From Seongchinamella unica (GTDB taxonomy: Bacteria > Pseudomonadota > Gammaproteobacteria > Pseudomonadales > Halieaceae): a DNA stretch of 64,000 bases. This document shows positions 49,039 to 58,918 of this stretch, piece by piece (positions within the stretch are counted from its first letter, which is position 1; each line of letters starts with the position of its first letter). The notes under the pieces were generated by a model. The model did no database searches. It was not told the DNA's origin and saw only the letters and a list, made by a program, of their open reading frames with translations. The translations under genes and the position numbers were made by a program. Location of the stretch: assembly GCF_004354085.1 (NCBI RefSeq), contig NZ_SMSE01000003.1, positions 443,231-507,230 on the forward strand, in the 5' to 3' direction.

Positions 49039-50301
49039 CTACTTGTAAACTGGGAAGCGGCTGCAGATTTCCAGGACTTTGCCTTTCACCTCGGCGATCA
49101 CGTCCTCTGAATTACCCGCCTCCAGCGATTCCAGCACATCACACATCCAGTGTGTCAGTTGCACCGTCTCCTCTTCACCAAAACCGCGGGTGGTGATGGC
49201 GGGCGTACCGACGCGCAGGCCGGAGGTAATGAAGGGAGAGCGCGGGTCGTTGGGCACGGCATTCTTGTTGACGGTGATATTGGCCTCACCGAGGGCGGCG
49301 TCCGCGTCCTTGCCGGTGTAGGGCTTGCCGATGAGGTCTACCAGCATCAGGTGGTTTTCGGTGCCGCCGGAGACGATGTTGATACCGCGCTCGATAAACG
49401 TGGCAGCCATGGCCTTGGCGTTTTTGACCACCTGCTTCTGGTAATCGACAAACTCCGGGCTGGCGGCTTCCTTGAAGGACACGGCCTTGGCGGCGATCAC
49501 ATGCATCAGCGGGCCGCCCTGGCCACCGGGGAAGACGGCGGAGTTGAATTTCTTCTCCAGTTCCTCGTTGGCCCGGGCCAGGATGATGCCGCCGCGGGGG
49601 CCGCGGAGGGTCTTGTGGGTGGTGGAGGTCACCACGTCGGCATGGGGCACCGGGTTGGGGTAGATACCGGCGGCGATAAGACCGGCCACGTGGGCCATAT
49701 CGACCATCAGGTAGGCGCCGACCTTGTCGGCGATCTCCCGGAAGCGGGCCCAATCCATCACCTGGGAGTAGGCGGAAAAGCCGGCGATGATCATTTTCGG
49801 CTTGTGCTCCAGGGCCAGAGCTTCCACCTGGTCATAATCGACCTCACCGGTTTCCGGGTTCAGGCCATACTGCACGGCGTGGTAGTTCTTGCCGGAGAAG
49901 TTGGGCTTGGCGCCGTGCGTGAGGTGGCCACCGTCGGCCAGGCTCATGCCGAGAATGGTGTCGTTGGGCTGCAACAGGGCCAGGAATACCGCGGCGTTGG
50001 CCTGGGAGCCGGAGTGGGGCTGGACGTTCGCGTAGTCGGCGCCGAACAGGACCTTGACCCGTTCGATGGCCAATTCCTCGGCCTTGTCCACGTACTCGCA
50101 GCCGCCGTAGTAGCGCTTGCCGGGGTAGCCCTCGGCATACTTGTTGGTCAGCACCGTGCCCTGTGCCTGCATAACCCGGGGGCTGGTGTAGTTCTCGGAG
50201 GCAATCAGCTCGATGTGCTCCTCCTGGCGGCGCTCTTCCTCGCTAATGGCAGAGAAAATTTCGTCGTCAAATCCCTCAATGGTCATGCTGCTGTCAAACA
50301 T
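49039..50301 (-). CDS. glyA: Serine hydroxymethyltransferase
   Basis: PLP enzyme interconverting serine and glycine with tetrahydrofolate, the main source of one-carbon units. 420 residues. [20 protein letters not shown], the [20 protein letters not shown] block, HVAGLIAAG and the PLP-lysine motif [16 protein letters not shown] are all present. In the same orientation as nrdR; a terminator lies in between. Confidence 0.97.
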   Translation of the reverse strand: MFDSSMTIEGFDDEIFSAISEEERRQEEHIELIASENYTSPRVMQAQGTVLTNKYAEGYPGKRYYGGCEYVDKAEELAIERVKVLFGADYANVQPHSGSQANAAVFLALLQPNDTILGMSLADGGHLTHGAKPNFSGKNYHAVQYGLNPETGEVDYDQVEALALEHKPKMIIAGFSAYSQVMDWARFREIADKVGAYLMVDMAHVAGLIAAGIYPNPVPHADVVTSTTHKTLRGPRGGIILARANEELEKKFNSAVFPGGQGGPLMHVIAAKAVSFKEAASPEFVDYQKQVVKNAKAMAATFIERGINIVSGGTENHLMLVDLIGKPYTGKDADAALGEANITVNKNAVPNDPRSPFITSGLRVGTPAITTRGFGEEETVQLTHWMCDVLESLEAGNSEDVIAEVKGKVLEICSRFPVYK

Positions 50302-50398
50302 GCGGTGCTCCCGGCGTGCTTGGGACCTGTTTCAGTCAAGGGCCCCGATTGGAAAGCGGGGCATTTTACAGAAAAAGGGGGGTGGGCAGAAGAGCGCA

Positions 50399-50427
50399 TT
50401 GCAGCCTCACTCCTTATCAGCTATACC
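50399..50427 (+). promoter_or_regulatory. Candidate sigma-70 promoter of the ATP-grasp/transglutaminase cassette
   Basis: TTGCAG and TATACC separated by 17 bases on the plus strand, about 70 bases before the first gene's start. A GCCCCG...CGGGGC hairpin at about 50343-50362, upstream of it, would fall in the glyA leader on the other strand. Support is by motif only. Confidence 0.45.
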
Positions 50428-50499
50428 CTGTATTAGGGCACAGAGATTGCAGGGGCTGTCATGGCGCTGCAATATCGCTCAATACCAACAAGGGGGCAC

Positions 50500-51948
50500 A
50501 TGAACAAAAGCTGGCAATCGTACGAAACCGGGCCGTATTACGACGAACTCGTCACCGAGGCAGGCAAGCCCAGGGTCGTGGCGCGACGGGCAGTGAACAT
50601 GCTGCAGTCGCTCTCCGATGAGGAAATGTCCGCCCGGCGCACCGCGGCGGAGTTGGCCATCAACGACATGGGTATCTCCTTTACCGTGTATTCGGAGGGG
50701 GAAAACATCGATCGGGCCTGGCCTTTCGACATCATCCCGCGAATCATCAAGAGCAAGGACTGGGCCCGGGTCAGCAAGGGCCTGGCACAGCGCACCCGTG
50801 CGCTGAACTGCTTTATTGATGATATCTACAACAAGCAGAAGATACTCAAGGACGGTATCGTGCCGGCGGAGACCGTACTGGAATCCGGTAATTACAAGGA
50901 ACAGTGCGCCGGCATGTCGCCTCTTTATGGTGCATGGGCCCACGTCTGTGGCACCGATCTGGTGCGCGACCGGGATGGCAAATTCTATGTGCTGGAAGAC
51001 AACCTGCGGGTACCTTCCGGCGTCTCCTATATGCTGGAGAACCGGGAAATCACCAAAAGGGTGCTTCCCGAGCTGTTTGAAAACTACAGCATCCAGCCGG
51101 TGGATGATTACCCCTCCCGGCTGCACAGTACCCTGGCGGCGCTTTCCCCCCGCAAACATCGCCGCCCCTGCATCGTGGTACTCACCCCCGGTATCTACAA
51201 TTCCGCCTATTTCGAACACTCCTTCCTGGCCAGAGGCATGGGGGCTGAACTGGTGGAAGGCTCAGACCTGTTCGTCGACGATGACGACTGTCTATACATG
51301 CGCACCGTCGACGGTGCCGAGCGGGTAGACGTGGTCTACCGACGCATCGACGACGACTTTCTCGACCCGGAAGTGTTCAACCCGAAATCCATGCTCGGCG
51401 TGCCCGGCATCATGCGCGCCTGGAAGGCCGGCCACGTGGCCATCGCCAACGCCCCCGGCTCGGGCGTGGCGGATGACAAGGTCGTCTATGCCTTTGTCCC
51501 CGACATGATTCGCTACTACCTGAACGAGAAACCTGCCATCGACAGTGTCAAAACCTATCTGTGCATGCACGAAAAGGACCGGGAATACGTACTCAACAAC
51601 CTGGACAAACTGGTGGTCAAGCCCGCCAATGAGTCGGGCGGCTACGGCCTGCTGGTCGGTCCCCACTCCACCAAGGCCAAGCGCGATCAGTTCGCCAAAC
51701 TGATTGAAAAGAACCCGCGCAATTACATCGCCCAGCCCACCCTGTCCCTGTCCACGGCGCCGACCTATGCCGGCGACCGGGTGGAGCCCCGGCACCTGGA
51801 CCTGCGACCCTTTATCCTCTCCTCCAGGGAGACCTGGGTCACCCCCGGCGGATTGACCCGGGTGGCCATGGTAAAAGGTTCTCTGGTGGTGAATTCCTCC
51901 CAGGGTGGCGGCAGTAAAGACACCTGGATCGTGGAGGGCTCGAAATGA
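50500..51948 (+). CDS. Circularly permuted ATP-grasp protein (DUF404/DUF407)
   Basis: A predicted amidoligase of 482 residues. ATG 50500 has AGGGGG just upstream and opens MNKSWQSYETGPYYDELVTE. Family blocks: GISFTVYSEGENIDRAWPFD, DGKFYVLEDNLRVPSGVSYM (the acidic metal/ATP site), VDVVYRRIDDDFLDPEVF, GVADDKVVYAFVPDMIRYYL and LVVKPANESGGYGLLVG (ATP-binding Lys and Gly-rich). Members are thought to form peptide or isopeptide bonds at the expense of ATP; no substrate is proven. The gene overlaps the alpha-E gene in an ATGA junction. Confidence 0.92.
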   Translation: MNKSWQSYETGPYYDELVTEAGKPRVVARRAVNMLQSLSDEEMSARRTAAELAINDMGISFTVYSEGENIDRAWPFDIIPRIIKSKDWARVSKGLAQRTRALNCFIDDIYNKQKILKDGIVPAETVLESGNYKEQCAGMSPLYGAWAHVCGTDLVRDRDGKFYVLEDNLRVPSGVSYMLENREITKRVLPELFENYSIQPVDDYPSRLHSTLAALSPRKHRRPCIVVLTPGIYNSAYFEHSFLARGMGAELVEGSDLFVDDDDCLYMRTVDGAERVDVVYRRIDDDFLDPEVFNPKSMLGVPGIMRAWKAGHVAIANAPGSGVADDKVVYAFVPDMIRYYLNEKPAIDSVKTYLCMHEKDREYVLNNLDKLVVKPANESGGYGLLVGPHSTKAKRDQFAKLIEKNPRNYIAQPTLSLSTAPTYAGDRVEPRHLDLRPFILSSRETWVTPGGLTRVAMVKGSLVVNSSQGGGSKDTWIVEGSK

Positions 51949-52883
51949 GACTGCTCTCCCGAGTCGCCGAACGGCTGTACTGGATGGCCCGCTACATGGA
52001 ACGGGCCGAGGATACCGCCCGCCTGACCCAGTCCTACAGTCACCTGTACATGGATACGCCCGAGGGCGCTGATCTCGGCTGGGACGTGCTGGTCAATATT
52101 CTTGATGGCCAGCCGGCCTTCGAGAATCGCTTCCGCGTCTACAATGAACAGAATGTCCTCAAGTTCCTGATTTCCGACGAGGACAACTTCGCCAGTATCC
52201 GCCAGTCGGTCAGGGCCGCCCGGGAGAATGTGCGCACCACCCGCGACGTGCTGCCCGAGGCGGTATGGGAGCACGTCAACGAGCTTTACCTCTATACCAA
52301 GGAGCACGCTGAGACCTCCATCGGCCGCCGCAACCGGCACCGGTTCCTGGATGAGGTACAGGGCCGCTGCCAGATTGTCGCCGGCCTGGTGCTGACGACC
52401 ATGTGCCGCGACAACGCTTTTCGTTTCATGGCTTTGGGTCACCTGCTGGAACGGGCGGATATGACCACCCGTGTCATCGACGTGGGCGCGGGCGCCCTGC
52501 TCGGCAGCGGGCGCAGCAACCAGACCATCGATCCGCTGATCTGGGGCAGCCTGCTGCAGAGCCTGTCCGCCATGAGCACCTACCGCCGCAACGTGGGGCC
52601 CCTGCCCGAGGCAGCCCCGGCGGTAGAGTTCATCTTCAAGGACCCCACCCTGCCGCGCTCCCTGCAGTTCTGCCTGAACAGTATTCGCGGTGAACTCAAG
52701 CAGCTGAAACACAATGAGCAGGCCCTGAAAACCCTGGAACGGGCCCGCCGTCGCCTCAAGCGCTTTAACCCGGCGCAGGCCAGCTGGCAGGAGTTGCACC
52801 AGTTTATCGATGACATTCAGGTGGACCTCTACAACCTGGGCGAAAACATCAACCAGAGCTGGTTCCTGACCGATCCTGCTTAG
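51945..52883 (+). CDS. Alpha-E domain protein (DUF403)
   Basis: A 312-residue, almost entirely helical protein. It opens LLSRVAERLYWMARYMERAE, the family signature, with RFMALGHLLERADMTTRVID in the middle and QFCLNSIRGELKQLKHNEQA later. Its function is unknown but it always travels with the ATP-grasp protein, as here, with overlapping start and stop. It is probably a partner subunit. Confidence 0.92.
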   Translation: MRLLSRVAERLYWMARYMERAEDTARLTQSYSHLYMDTPEGADLGWDVLVNILDGQPAFENRFRVYNEQNVLKFLISDEDNFASIRQSVRAARENVRTTRDVLPEAVWEHVNELYLYTKEHAETSIGRRNRHRFLDEVQGRCQIVAGLVLTTMCRDNAFRFMALGHLLERADMTTRVIDVGAGALLGSGRSNQTIDPLIWGSLLQSLSAMSTYRRNVGPLPEAAPAVEFIFKDPTLPRSLQFCLNSIRGELKQLKHNEQALKTLERARRRLKRFNPAQASWQELHQFIDDIQVDLYNLGENINQSWFLTDPA

Positions 52884-52927
52884 CGACAATCACCCCAAGC
52901 GCTGACGCGCCGGAGCTGTAACCACTA

Positions 52928-55900
52928 ATGACCATTCGGGTAGCGATTAATCACCGAACGTCCTATCAATTCGACCGGCCAGTGAACATGTCACCGCATA
53001 CGGTGCGACTGCGCCCTGCGCCCCACTCACGCACGCCGATCCACAGCTACAGCCTGAAGATCAAGCCCGAGGCGCACTTCATCAACTGGCAGCAGGACGC
53101 CTTCGGCAACTACCTGGCAAGGCTGGTATTCCCGGAAAAGTGCACCGAGTTCGAGGTGGACGTGGAGGTGATCGCCGATATGACGGTGATCAACCCCTTC
53201 GACTTCTTCGTTGAGGACTATGCCGAGAACTATCCCTTCGAGTACCCGGAGCAGCTGAAGAAAGAGCTGCAACCCTACCTGGAAAAGGAGGAGTACGGGC
53301 CCCTGTTCGACGAGCTGGTGGCAGGCATCGACCGCAGTGAGGTGCCCATCAACGACTTTCTGGTCAGCATCAACCAGAGCATTGAACAGAAAATCGAGTA
53401 CCTGGTGCGACTGGAACCCGGGGTGCAAACCCCCGAGGAGACCCTGGCGCTGAAAAAAGGCTCCTGCCGGGATTCCGCCTGGCTGCTGGCCCAGCTGCTG
53501 CGCCACCTGGGCCTGGCCGCCCGCTTTGCCTCGGGCTATCTGGTACAACTGAAGGCCGACGAAAAGTCCCTGGACGGCCCCTCGGGCACCGAGGAGGACT
53601 TTACCGACCTGCACGCCTGGTGCGAGGTCTTCATACCGGGGGCGGGCTGGATCGGACTGGACCCCACCTCCGGCCTGTTCGCCAGCGAGGGCCACATTCC
53701 CCTGGCCTGCACCCCGCACCCGGTGTCCGCCGCGCCCATTGTCGGCGCCACGGACAAATGCGAGGTGGAATTCGACTTCAGTAATACGGTCACCCGGATT
53801 CTGGAAGACCCGAGGGTCACCAAGCCCTACACCGAGGACCAGTGGGCTCACATCCTCGCCCTGGGCAGCGCGGTAGACCGCCTGTTCGACATCAACGACG
53901 TGCGCCTGACCATGGGCGGCGAGCCAACCTTTGTCTCCATCGATGACATGGAATCGGACCAGTGGAACACCGACGCCCTCGGCGACGACAAACTGAGCCT
54001 GGCCAAAACCCTGCTGCTGCGACTGCGTGACCGCTTTGCGCCCCAGGGCCTGCTGCACTATGGCCAGGGCAAATGGTATCCCGGGGAGGAAGTTCCACGC
54101 TGGGCGCTGGGGGTTTTCTGGCGCAAGGACGGCGAACCCCTGTGGCAGGACCACAGCCTGCTGGCCAGGGTCGACAGGGACTACCAGCGGGATGTGAAAG
54201 ACTGTATCCGCTTCGGCAGTAAACTCTGTGACCTGCTGGGCCTGCCCCGGGCCTGCAGCCAGCCGGCCTTCGAGGACGGCCTGCACTACCTGATGCAGGA
54301 GCAGAATCTGCCGAAAAACCTCGACATTCTGTCCCACAAGGTGAAGGGAGACCTGGACCGGCGCCGGCTGGCACGGCTGATCGAGCGCGGCTTTTCCATT
54401 CCCACCGGCATGGTACTGCCCCTGGCCCGCAACACCGGCTGGCCCATTGCGGAAAAAGCCTGGCATTCCAGCCTGTGGCCAATGAAGCGGGAGCGCATCA
54501 CCCTGATCCCCGGGGACTCCCCCATGGGCCTGCGACTACCCCTGGCGGATCTGCCGGAACTGGCGGAAAAAGCCAGCCACTTCCAGCCCCAACGGGACCC
54601 CTTCGAGAAACGCGAGGCACTGACCAGACGCGAGGATATACATTTCCCGGAAAGCGCGGGCAAGAATGCCGACGCGCCACTGCCGGAGCCGGAGTACGAG
54701 GAGGTGGTGCGCACCGCCATGTGCATCGAGGCCCGCGAGGGCAGGCTGTACGTGTTCATGCCGCCGCTGGAATACCTGGAGGACTACGTCGAACTGATCG
54801 CCGCGGTGGAAGAAACCGCCGCCAGCCTCGAGCTACCGGTCATTATCGAGGGCTACGAGCCGCCGAAGGACCCGCGCATACAGAAACTGCTGGTCACCCC
54901 CGACCCGGGGGTCATCGAGGTCAACGTCCACCCCTCCAACAACTGGGACGAGCTGGTGGAGAACACCACCGCCCTCTATGAAGAGGCCAGGCTGTCGCGC
55001 CTGTCCACTGAAAAGTTCATGCTCGACGGCCGCCACACGGGCACCGGCGGCGGCAACCACATTACTCTGGGCGGTGCCACACCGGCAGACAGCCCCATGC
55101 TCCGGCGACCGGACCTGCTGCGCAGCCTGATCACCTTCTGGCAGCACCACCCGAGCCTGTCCTACCTGTTCTCCGGCATGTTTATCGGCCCCACATCCCA
55201 GGCGCCCCGGGTCGACGAGGGCCGCGACGAAATGCTCTACGAGCTGGAGGTCGCCTTTTCCCAGATGAGTGAGGGCGAAGTGCCACAGCCCTGGCTGGTG
55301 GACCGCCTGCTGCGCAACCTGCTGATTGATGTCACCGGCAATACCCACCGCGCCGAGTTCTGTATCGACAAGCTCTACTCTCCCTCGGGACCCGCCGGCC
55401 GGCTGGGCATTCTCGAGTTCCGTGGCTTTGAAATGCCGCCGCATCCGCGCATGGCGCTGGTCCAGGCGCTGCTGCTGCGCTGCCTGGTAGCGAGGTTCTG
55501 GCAAACGCCCTATCACAAGCCACTGGTGCGCTGGGGCACCGAGCTGCACGACCGGTTCATGCTGCCCCACTATATCTGGGAGGACATGAGGTACGTGGTG
55601 GGCGACCTGCGCGAACACGGCTTCGCCTTCGAGCTGGACTGGCTGCTGCCCTTCGAGGAATTTCGCTTCCCCCATTACGGCCGGGTGCAGCTGGACGGCA
55701 TCGAGATGGAATTGCGCTGGGCGGTGGAACCCTGGCACGTGCTGGGCGAGGAAACCACCAGCTTCGGCACCTCGCGCTACGTCGACTCCTCGGTGGAGCG
55801 GCTGCAGATTCGCTGCACCAACATGACCGACGGCCGCTACGTGGTGGCCTGTAACGGCCGCCGGGTGCCGATGCGCACTACCGGCACCCAGGGTGAGTAC

Positions 55901-56281
55901 GTGGGCGGGGTGCGCTACCGGGCCTGGCAGCCGCCCTCGGCGCTGCACCCGCTGATCGGGGTGCATGTACCGCTGACCTTCGACCTGATCGACACCTGGA
56001 ACGGGCGTTCCCTGGGAGGCTGCACCTACCACGTCTCTCACCCCGGGGGGCGCAGTTACGAAACCTTCCCGGTGAACGCCTTCGAGGCGGAATCCCGGCG
56101 CATCAACCGCTTCGATACGGTCAGCCATACCCAGGGGCCGTTTATCCCCATGCCCGAAGTCTCCGCCATGCGCGAGTTCTTCCCCACCGGCGCGGTGCCC
56201 AGGCCGATGGAGCCACCACCGGAGGAGCCCGCCGGGGAGTACCCCTATATTCTGGATATGCGCAGTCCCGGGCCACGCTAG
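52928..56281 (+). CDS. Large transglutaminase-like protein with DUF2126
   Basis: A 1117-residue protein. Residues 1-300 form a bacterial transglutaminase-like cysteine protease: N-terminal beta region (RVAINHRTSYQFDRPVNMSP), catalytic Cys in KKGSCRDSAWLLAQLLRHLG (around 179), His in DLHAWCEVF and Asp in GLDPTSGL. The remaining 800 residues are DUF2126, with LTMGGEPTFVSIDDMESDQW near its start and DGRHTGTGGGNHITLGGATP, where GTGGGNH resembles the glutamine-synthetase-like or amidoligase-type binding loop. No signal peptide, so cytoplasmic. Probable role: cleave or remodel the peptide made by the ATP-grasp enzymes. Confidence 0.92.
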   Translation: MTIRVAINHRTSYQFDRPVNMSPHTVRLRPAPHSRTPIHSYSLKIKPEAHFINWQQDAFGNYLARLVFPEKCTEFEVDVEVIADMTVINPFDFFVEDYAENYPFEYPEQLKKELQPYLEKEEYGPLFDELVAGIDRSEVPINDFLVSINQSIEQKIEYLVRLEPGVQTPEETLALKKGSCRDSAWLLAQLLRHLGLAARFASGYLVQLKADEKSLDGPSGTEEDFTDLHAWCEVFIPGAGWIGLDPTSGLFASEGHIPLACTPHPVSAAPIVGATDKCEVEFDFSNTVTRILEDPRVTKPYTEDQWAHILALGSAVDRLFDINDVRLTMGGEPTFVSIDDMESDQWNTDALGDDKLSLAKTLLLRLRDRFAPQGLLHYGQGKWYPGEEVPRWALGVFWRKDGEPLWQDHSLLARVDRDYQRDVKDCIRFGSKLCDLLGLPRACSQPAFEDGLHYLMQEQNLPKNLDILSHKVKGDLDRRRLARLIERGFSIPTGMVLPLARNTGWPIAEKAWHSSLWPMKRERITLIPGDSPMGLRLPLADLPELAEKASHFQPQRDPFEKREALTRREDIHFPESAGKNADAPLPEPEYEEVVRTAMCIEAREGRLYVFMPPLEYLEDYVELIAAVEETAASLELPVIIEGYEPPKDPRIQKLLVTPDPGVIEVNVHPSNNWDELVENTTALYEEARLSRLSTEKFMLDGRHTGTGGGNHITLGGATPADSPMLRRPDLLRSLITFWQHHPSLSYLFSGMFIGPTSQAPRVDEGRDEMLYELEVAFSQMSEGEVPQPWLVDRLLRNLLIDVTGNTHRAEFCIDKLYSPSGPAGRLGILEFRGFEMPPHPRMALVQALLLRCLVARFWQTPYHKPLVRWGTELHDRFMLPHYIWEDMRYVVGDLREHGFAFELDWLLPFEEFRFPHYGRVQLDGIEMELRWAVEPWHVLGEETTSFGTSRYVDSSVERLQIRCTNMTDGRYVVACNGRRVPMRTTGTQGEYVGGVRYRAWQPPSALHPLIGVHVPLTFDLIDTWNGRSLGGCTYHVSHPGGRSYETFPVNAFEAESRRINRFDTVSHTQGPFIPMPEVSAMREFFPTGAVPRPMEPPPEEPAGEYPYILDMRSPGPR

Positions 56282-56347
56282 CCTCACCGGCCCGTATTGC
56301 GTATATTGATCGGCCGCTTCTACCGCCCGGCGCCAGAAACCAGCCCT

Positions 56348-58918
56348 ATGAACCAGTCACAGTCGATCAACCAGACGCCGGTGGGGACCCCCGCCGGGCC
56401 GCTGGAATACCCGTCCAGCCCCGGGGTGCTTGACGAAACCCGGGGCGCCGACGGTGCCCTGAAGCCGGGCTGGGACTACCTGCTGGACAGCATTGGCAAC
56501 CTGGGCGCCGAGGTCATGCGCCAGCGTGAGCAGAAAGCCCGCCGCATCCTCCGCGACGACGGCGCCAGCTACAATATCTACGGCAAACCCGGCAGCGCCA
56601 GCAACAGCTGGGAGCTGGACCCGGTTCCCCACGTCATCAGCAGCGAGGACTGGTCCGGCATTGAAACGGGACTGGTGGAACGCTCGGAGCTGTTCAACCT
56701 GATCCTGCGGGACCTCTACGGTCCCCGCGACCTGATCCGCCATGGCGCCCTGCCCCCGGAAGCGCTGTACAGCCACGGCGGCTTCCTGCGGGCCTGCCAG
56801 GGCATGCAGATGCCCGGCGAACACGAACTGATCCTGCACGCGGTAGACATGGTGCGCCAGGCCGATGGCACGATGTGCATACTCTCCGACCGCACCCAGG
56901 TACCCTCCGGCGCCGGCTATGTGCTGGAAAACCGGACGGTGATGTCGCGGGTCTTTCCCAGCCTGTACCGCGACAGCCATGTGCACCGGATTGCCAATTT
57001 CTACCAGCGACTGCGGCTGAAACTGACCTCCCTGGCACCCTCCGGCGACATCCCCCGCATTGCCCTGCTCACCCCCGGCGCTCACAACGAGACCTACTTC
57101 GAGCATGCTTATCTCGCCAACTACATGGGCTTCTCCCTGGTGCAGAGCGGTGACCTGGTGGTTCGCAACGGCTTCCTGTGGATGAAGTCGCTGGACGGTC
57201 TCAAGCGGGTGGAAGTGCTGCTGCGCCGGGTCGATGACGAGTTCTGTGATCCGGTGGAATTGCGGCCCGATTCCCAGCTGGGCGTTCCCGGGCTGCTGGA
57301 AATTGTCCGCAACGGCCGCCTGGTCGTCGCCAACCCCCTGGGTAGCGGTGTGCTGGAAAACGCCATACTGCTGAAATACCTGCCGAAGATCGCCACCCAG
57401 CTGCTGGGGCGCGAACTGCGCCTGGCCACCGTCAAAACCTTCTGGGCGGGTGACGATGCTGACTTCGAGCACATTACCCGTGATTTCGATAACCTGATTA
57501 TCAAACGCGCCTGGCGGGCTGCCGGCCAGGCCAGCGTTTACGGCGGCGACCTGGACGATAACCAGAAGCAGGCACTGCTGGCGGATATCCATCGCCACCG
57601 CTACCACTATGTGGCCCAGCCCAGGTTGGCGAAACCCTGTATACCGGCATTCAACGGCACTGCCCTGGAGCCCCGCGCCAACCTGTTGCGAACCTTCTCG
57701 GTGGCTACCGACAGTTCCTACACGGTACTGCCCGGCGGGCTCACCCGGATAGCGACCTCCACCGAGGGCCAGTTTATCAGCATGCAGGAGGGCAGCCCGT
57801 CCAAGGATACCTGGATCACCGCCTCGGAACCGGAGCGCGTGTTGCAGGCAGACCTCGATGAGGATCAACCGCGCAGCCTGCCGGAGACTCAGGCAGACAG
57901 CCTGCCCAGCCGGGTGGTGGAGAATCTCTACTGGATGGGCCGCTATGCCGAGCGCGCCGAGGCCTCCATGCGCCTGCTGCGTACCGTATTTGTCCTCCTC
58001 AATGGCGAGGAGCCCATCAGCCCGGAAGCCCAGCGCATTCTGCTGCAGACGGTTTCCCAGGCCACCTACACCCTGCCCGGTTTCACCGCCGCCACGCCGG
58101 AACAGCTGGCCAACCCGGAACCAGAGTTGCTGCAGATTGTCCGCGATGGCAAGCGCAGCGGCAGTGTCCGCTCCACCATCGAATCGATGCTGCGAGCAGC
58201 GGAGGAGTCCAAGGAATCCCTCTCAACCGACACCATCCGGGTCATCAACGACCTGCGTGACGCCCTGGATAACCTGGACGCGGACCTGGTCGGCGGGCTG
58301 GCTTCAGCACCGGAGGAAGCGCTGGACCCGCTGGTCACAGCCCTCGCGGGCCTCTCCGGTCTGACCCAGGAGTCCATGATCCGCAGCGTGGGCTGGCGGT
58401 TTATGGACATGGGCAAACGCATTGAGCGCTCGCTGCAGACCATTGCCACGGTTAAGGGCCTGCTCAGCTCTGTGGGCGGGGAAATGGACCAGAGTGTGCT
58501 GCTCACTGCCATGCTGACCTCCATGGAGGCGCTGATGACCTATCGTCGCCGTGGCCGGGAACGGCACGGCATGGAACTGGGCCTGGAGCTGGTACTGCTG
58601 GATCGCAGCAATCCCCGCTCACTGATTTTCCAGCTGGAGCGGCTCGAGGAACACCTGCAGGAGCTGCCCACATCGGATCCCGCTGCCGGCGAACTGGACG
58701 AAGAGGCACGCGCCCTGCTGGAAGCAACGTCCACACTCAAGCTGACCCGCCTGCCCCACCTGCTGCAGACCAGCGGCAGTACGCGACCGGAGGTGAATGC
58801 CCTGATGACCCAGCTGGCCGGACTGCTGCGCGAGTTCAGCCGGTTTATCAGCGACAAGCACTTCGACCACCGCTCCGGGCCGCAACAGCTGTTTACCACC
58901 ATCCGGGGGGTCCGCTGA
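56348..58918 (+). CDS. Fused circularly permuted ATP-grasp plus alpha-E protein
   Basis: An 856-residue protein that unites both partners of the upstream pair. Residues to about 510: ATP-grasp with DGTMCILSDRTQVPSGAGYV, RVEVLLRRVDDEFCDPVELR, GVLENAILLKYLPKIATQLL and NLIIKRAWRAAGQASVYGGD. In the acidic site the Glu-Asp-Asn of the first copy (VLEDNLRVPSG) reads Ser-Asp-Arg (ILSDRTQVPSG), so this copy may have a different activity. From about 535: alpha-E with LPSRVVENLYWMGRYAERAE. I start at ATG 56348; TTG 56297 would add 17 residues. Ends one base into the next gene's ATG. Confidence 0.9.
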   Translation: MNQSQSINQTPVGTPAGPLEYPSSPGVLDETRGADGALKPGWDYLLDSIGNLGAEVMRQREQKARRILRDDGASYNIYGKPGSASNSWELDPVPHVISSEDWSGIETGLVERSELFNLILRDLYGPRDLIRHGALPPEALYSHGGFLRACQGMQMPGEHELILHAVDMVRQADGTMCILSDRTQVPSGAGYVLENRTVMSRVFPSLYRDSHVHRIANFYQRLRLKLTSLAPSGDIPRIALLTPGAHNETYFEHAYLANYMGFSLVQSGDLVVRNGFLWMKSLDGLKRVEVLLRRVDDEFCDPVELRPDSQLGVPGLLEIVRNGRLVVANPLGSGVLENAILLKYLPKIATQLLGRELRLATVKTFWAGDDADFEHITRDFDNLIIKRAWRAAGQASVYGGDLDDNQKQALLADIHRHRYHYVAQPRLAKPCIPAFNGTALEPRANLLRTFSVATDSSYTVLPGGLTRIATSTEGQFISMQEGSPSKDTWITASEPERVLQADLDEDQPRSLPETQADSLPSRVVENLYWMGRYAERAEASMRLLRTVFVLLNGEEPISPEAQRILLQTVSQATYTLPGFTAATPEQLANPEPELLQIVRDGKRSGSVRSTIESMLRAAEESKESLSTDTIRVINDLRDALDNLDADLVGGLASAPEEALDPLVTALAGLSGLTQESMIRSVGWRFMDMGKRIERSLQTIATVKGLLSSVGGEMDQSVLLTAMLTSMEALMTYRRRGRERHGMELGLELVLLDRSNPRSLIFQLERLEEHLQELPTSDPAAGELDEEARALLEATSTLKLTRLPHLLQTSGSTRPEVNALMTQLAGLLREFSRFISDKHFDHRSGPQQLFTTIRGVR

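Noticed and set aside
53027..56287. Two long antisense frames (about 480 codons each) opposite the DUF2126 gene
   Set aside because: Typical GC-rich shadow frames rich in Gly, Gln and Val, without any recognisable motif or ribosome-binding site.
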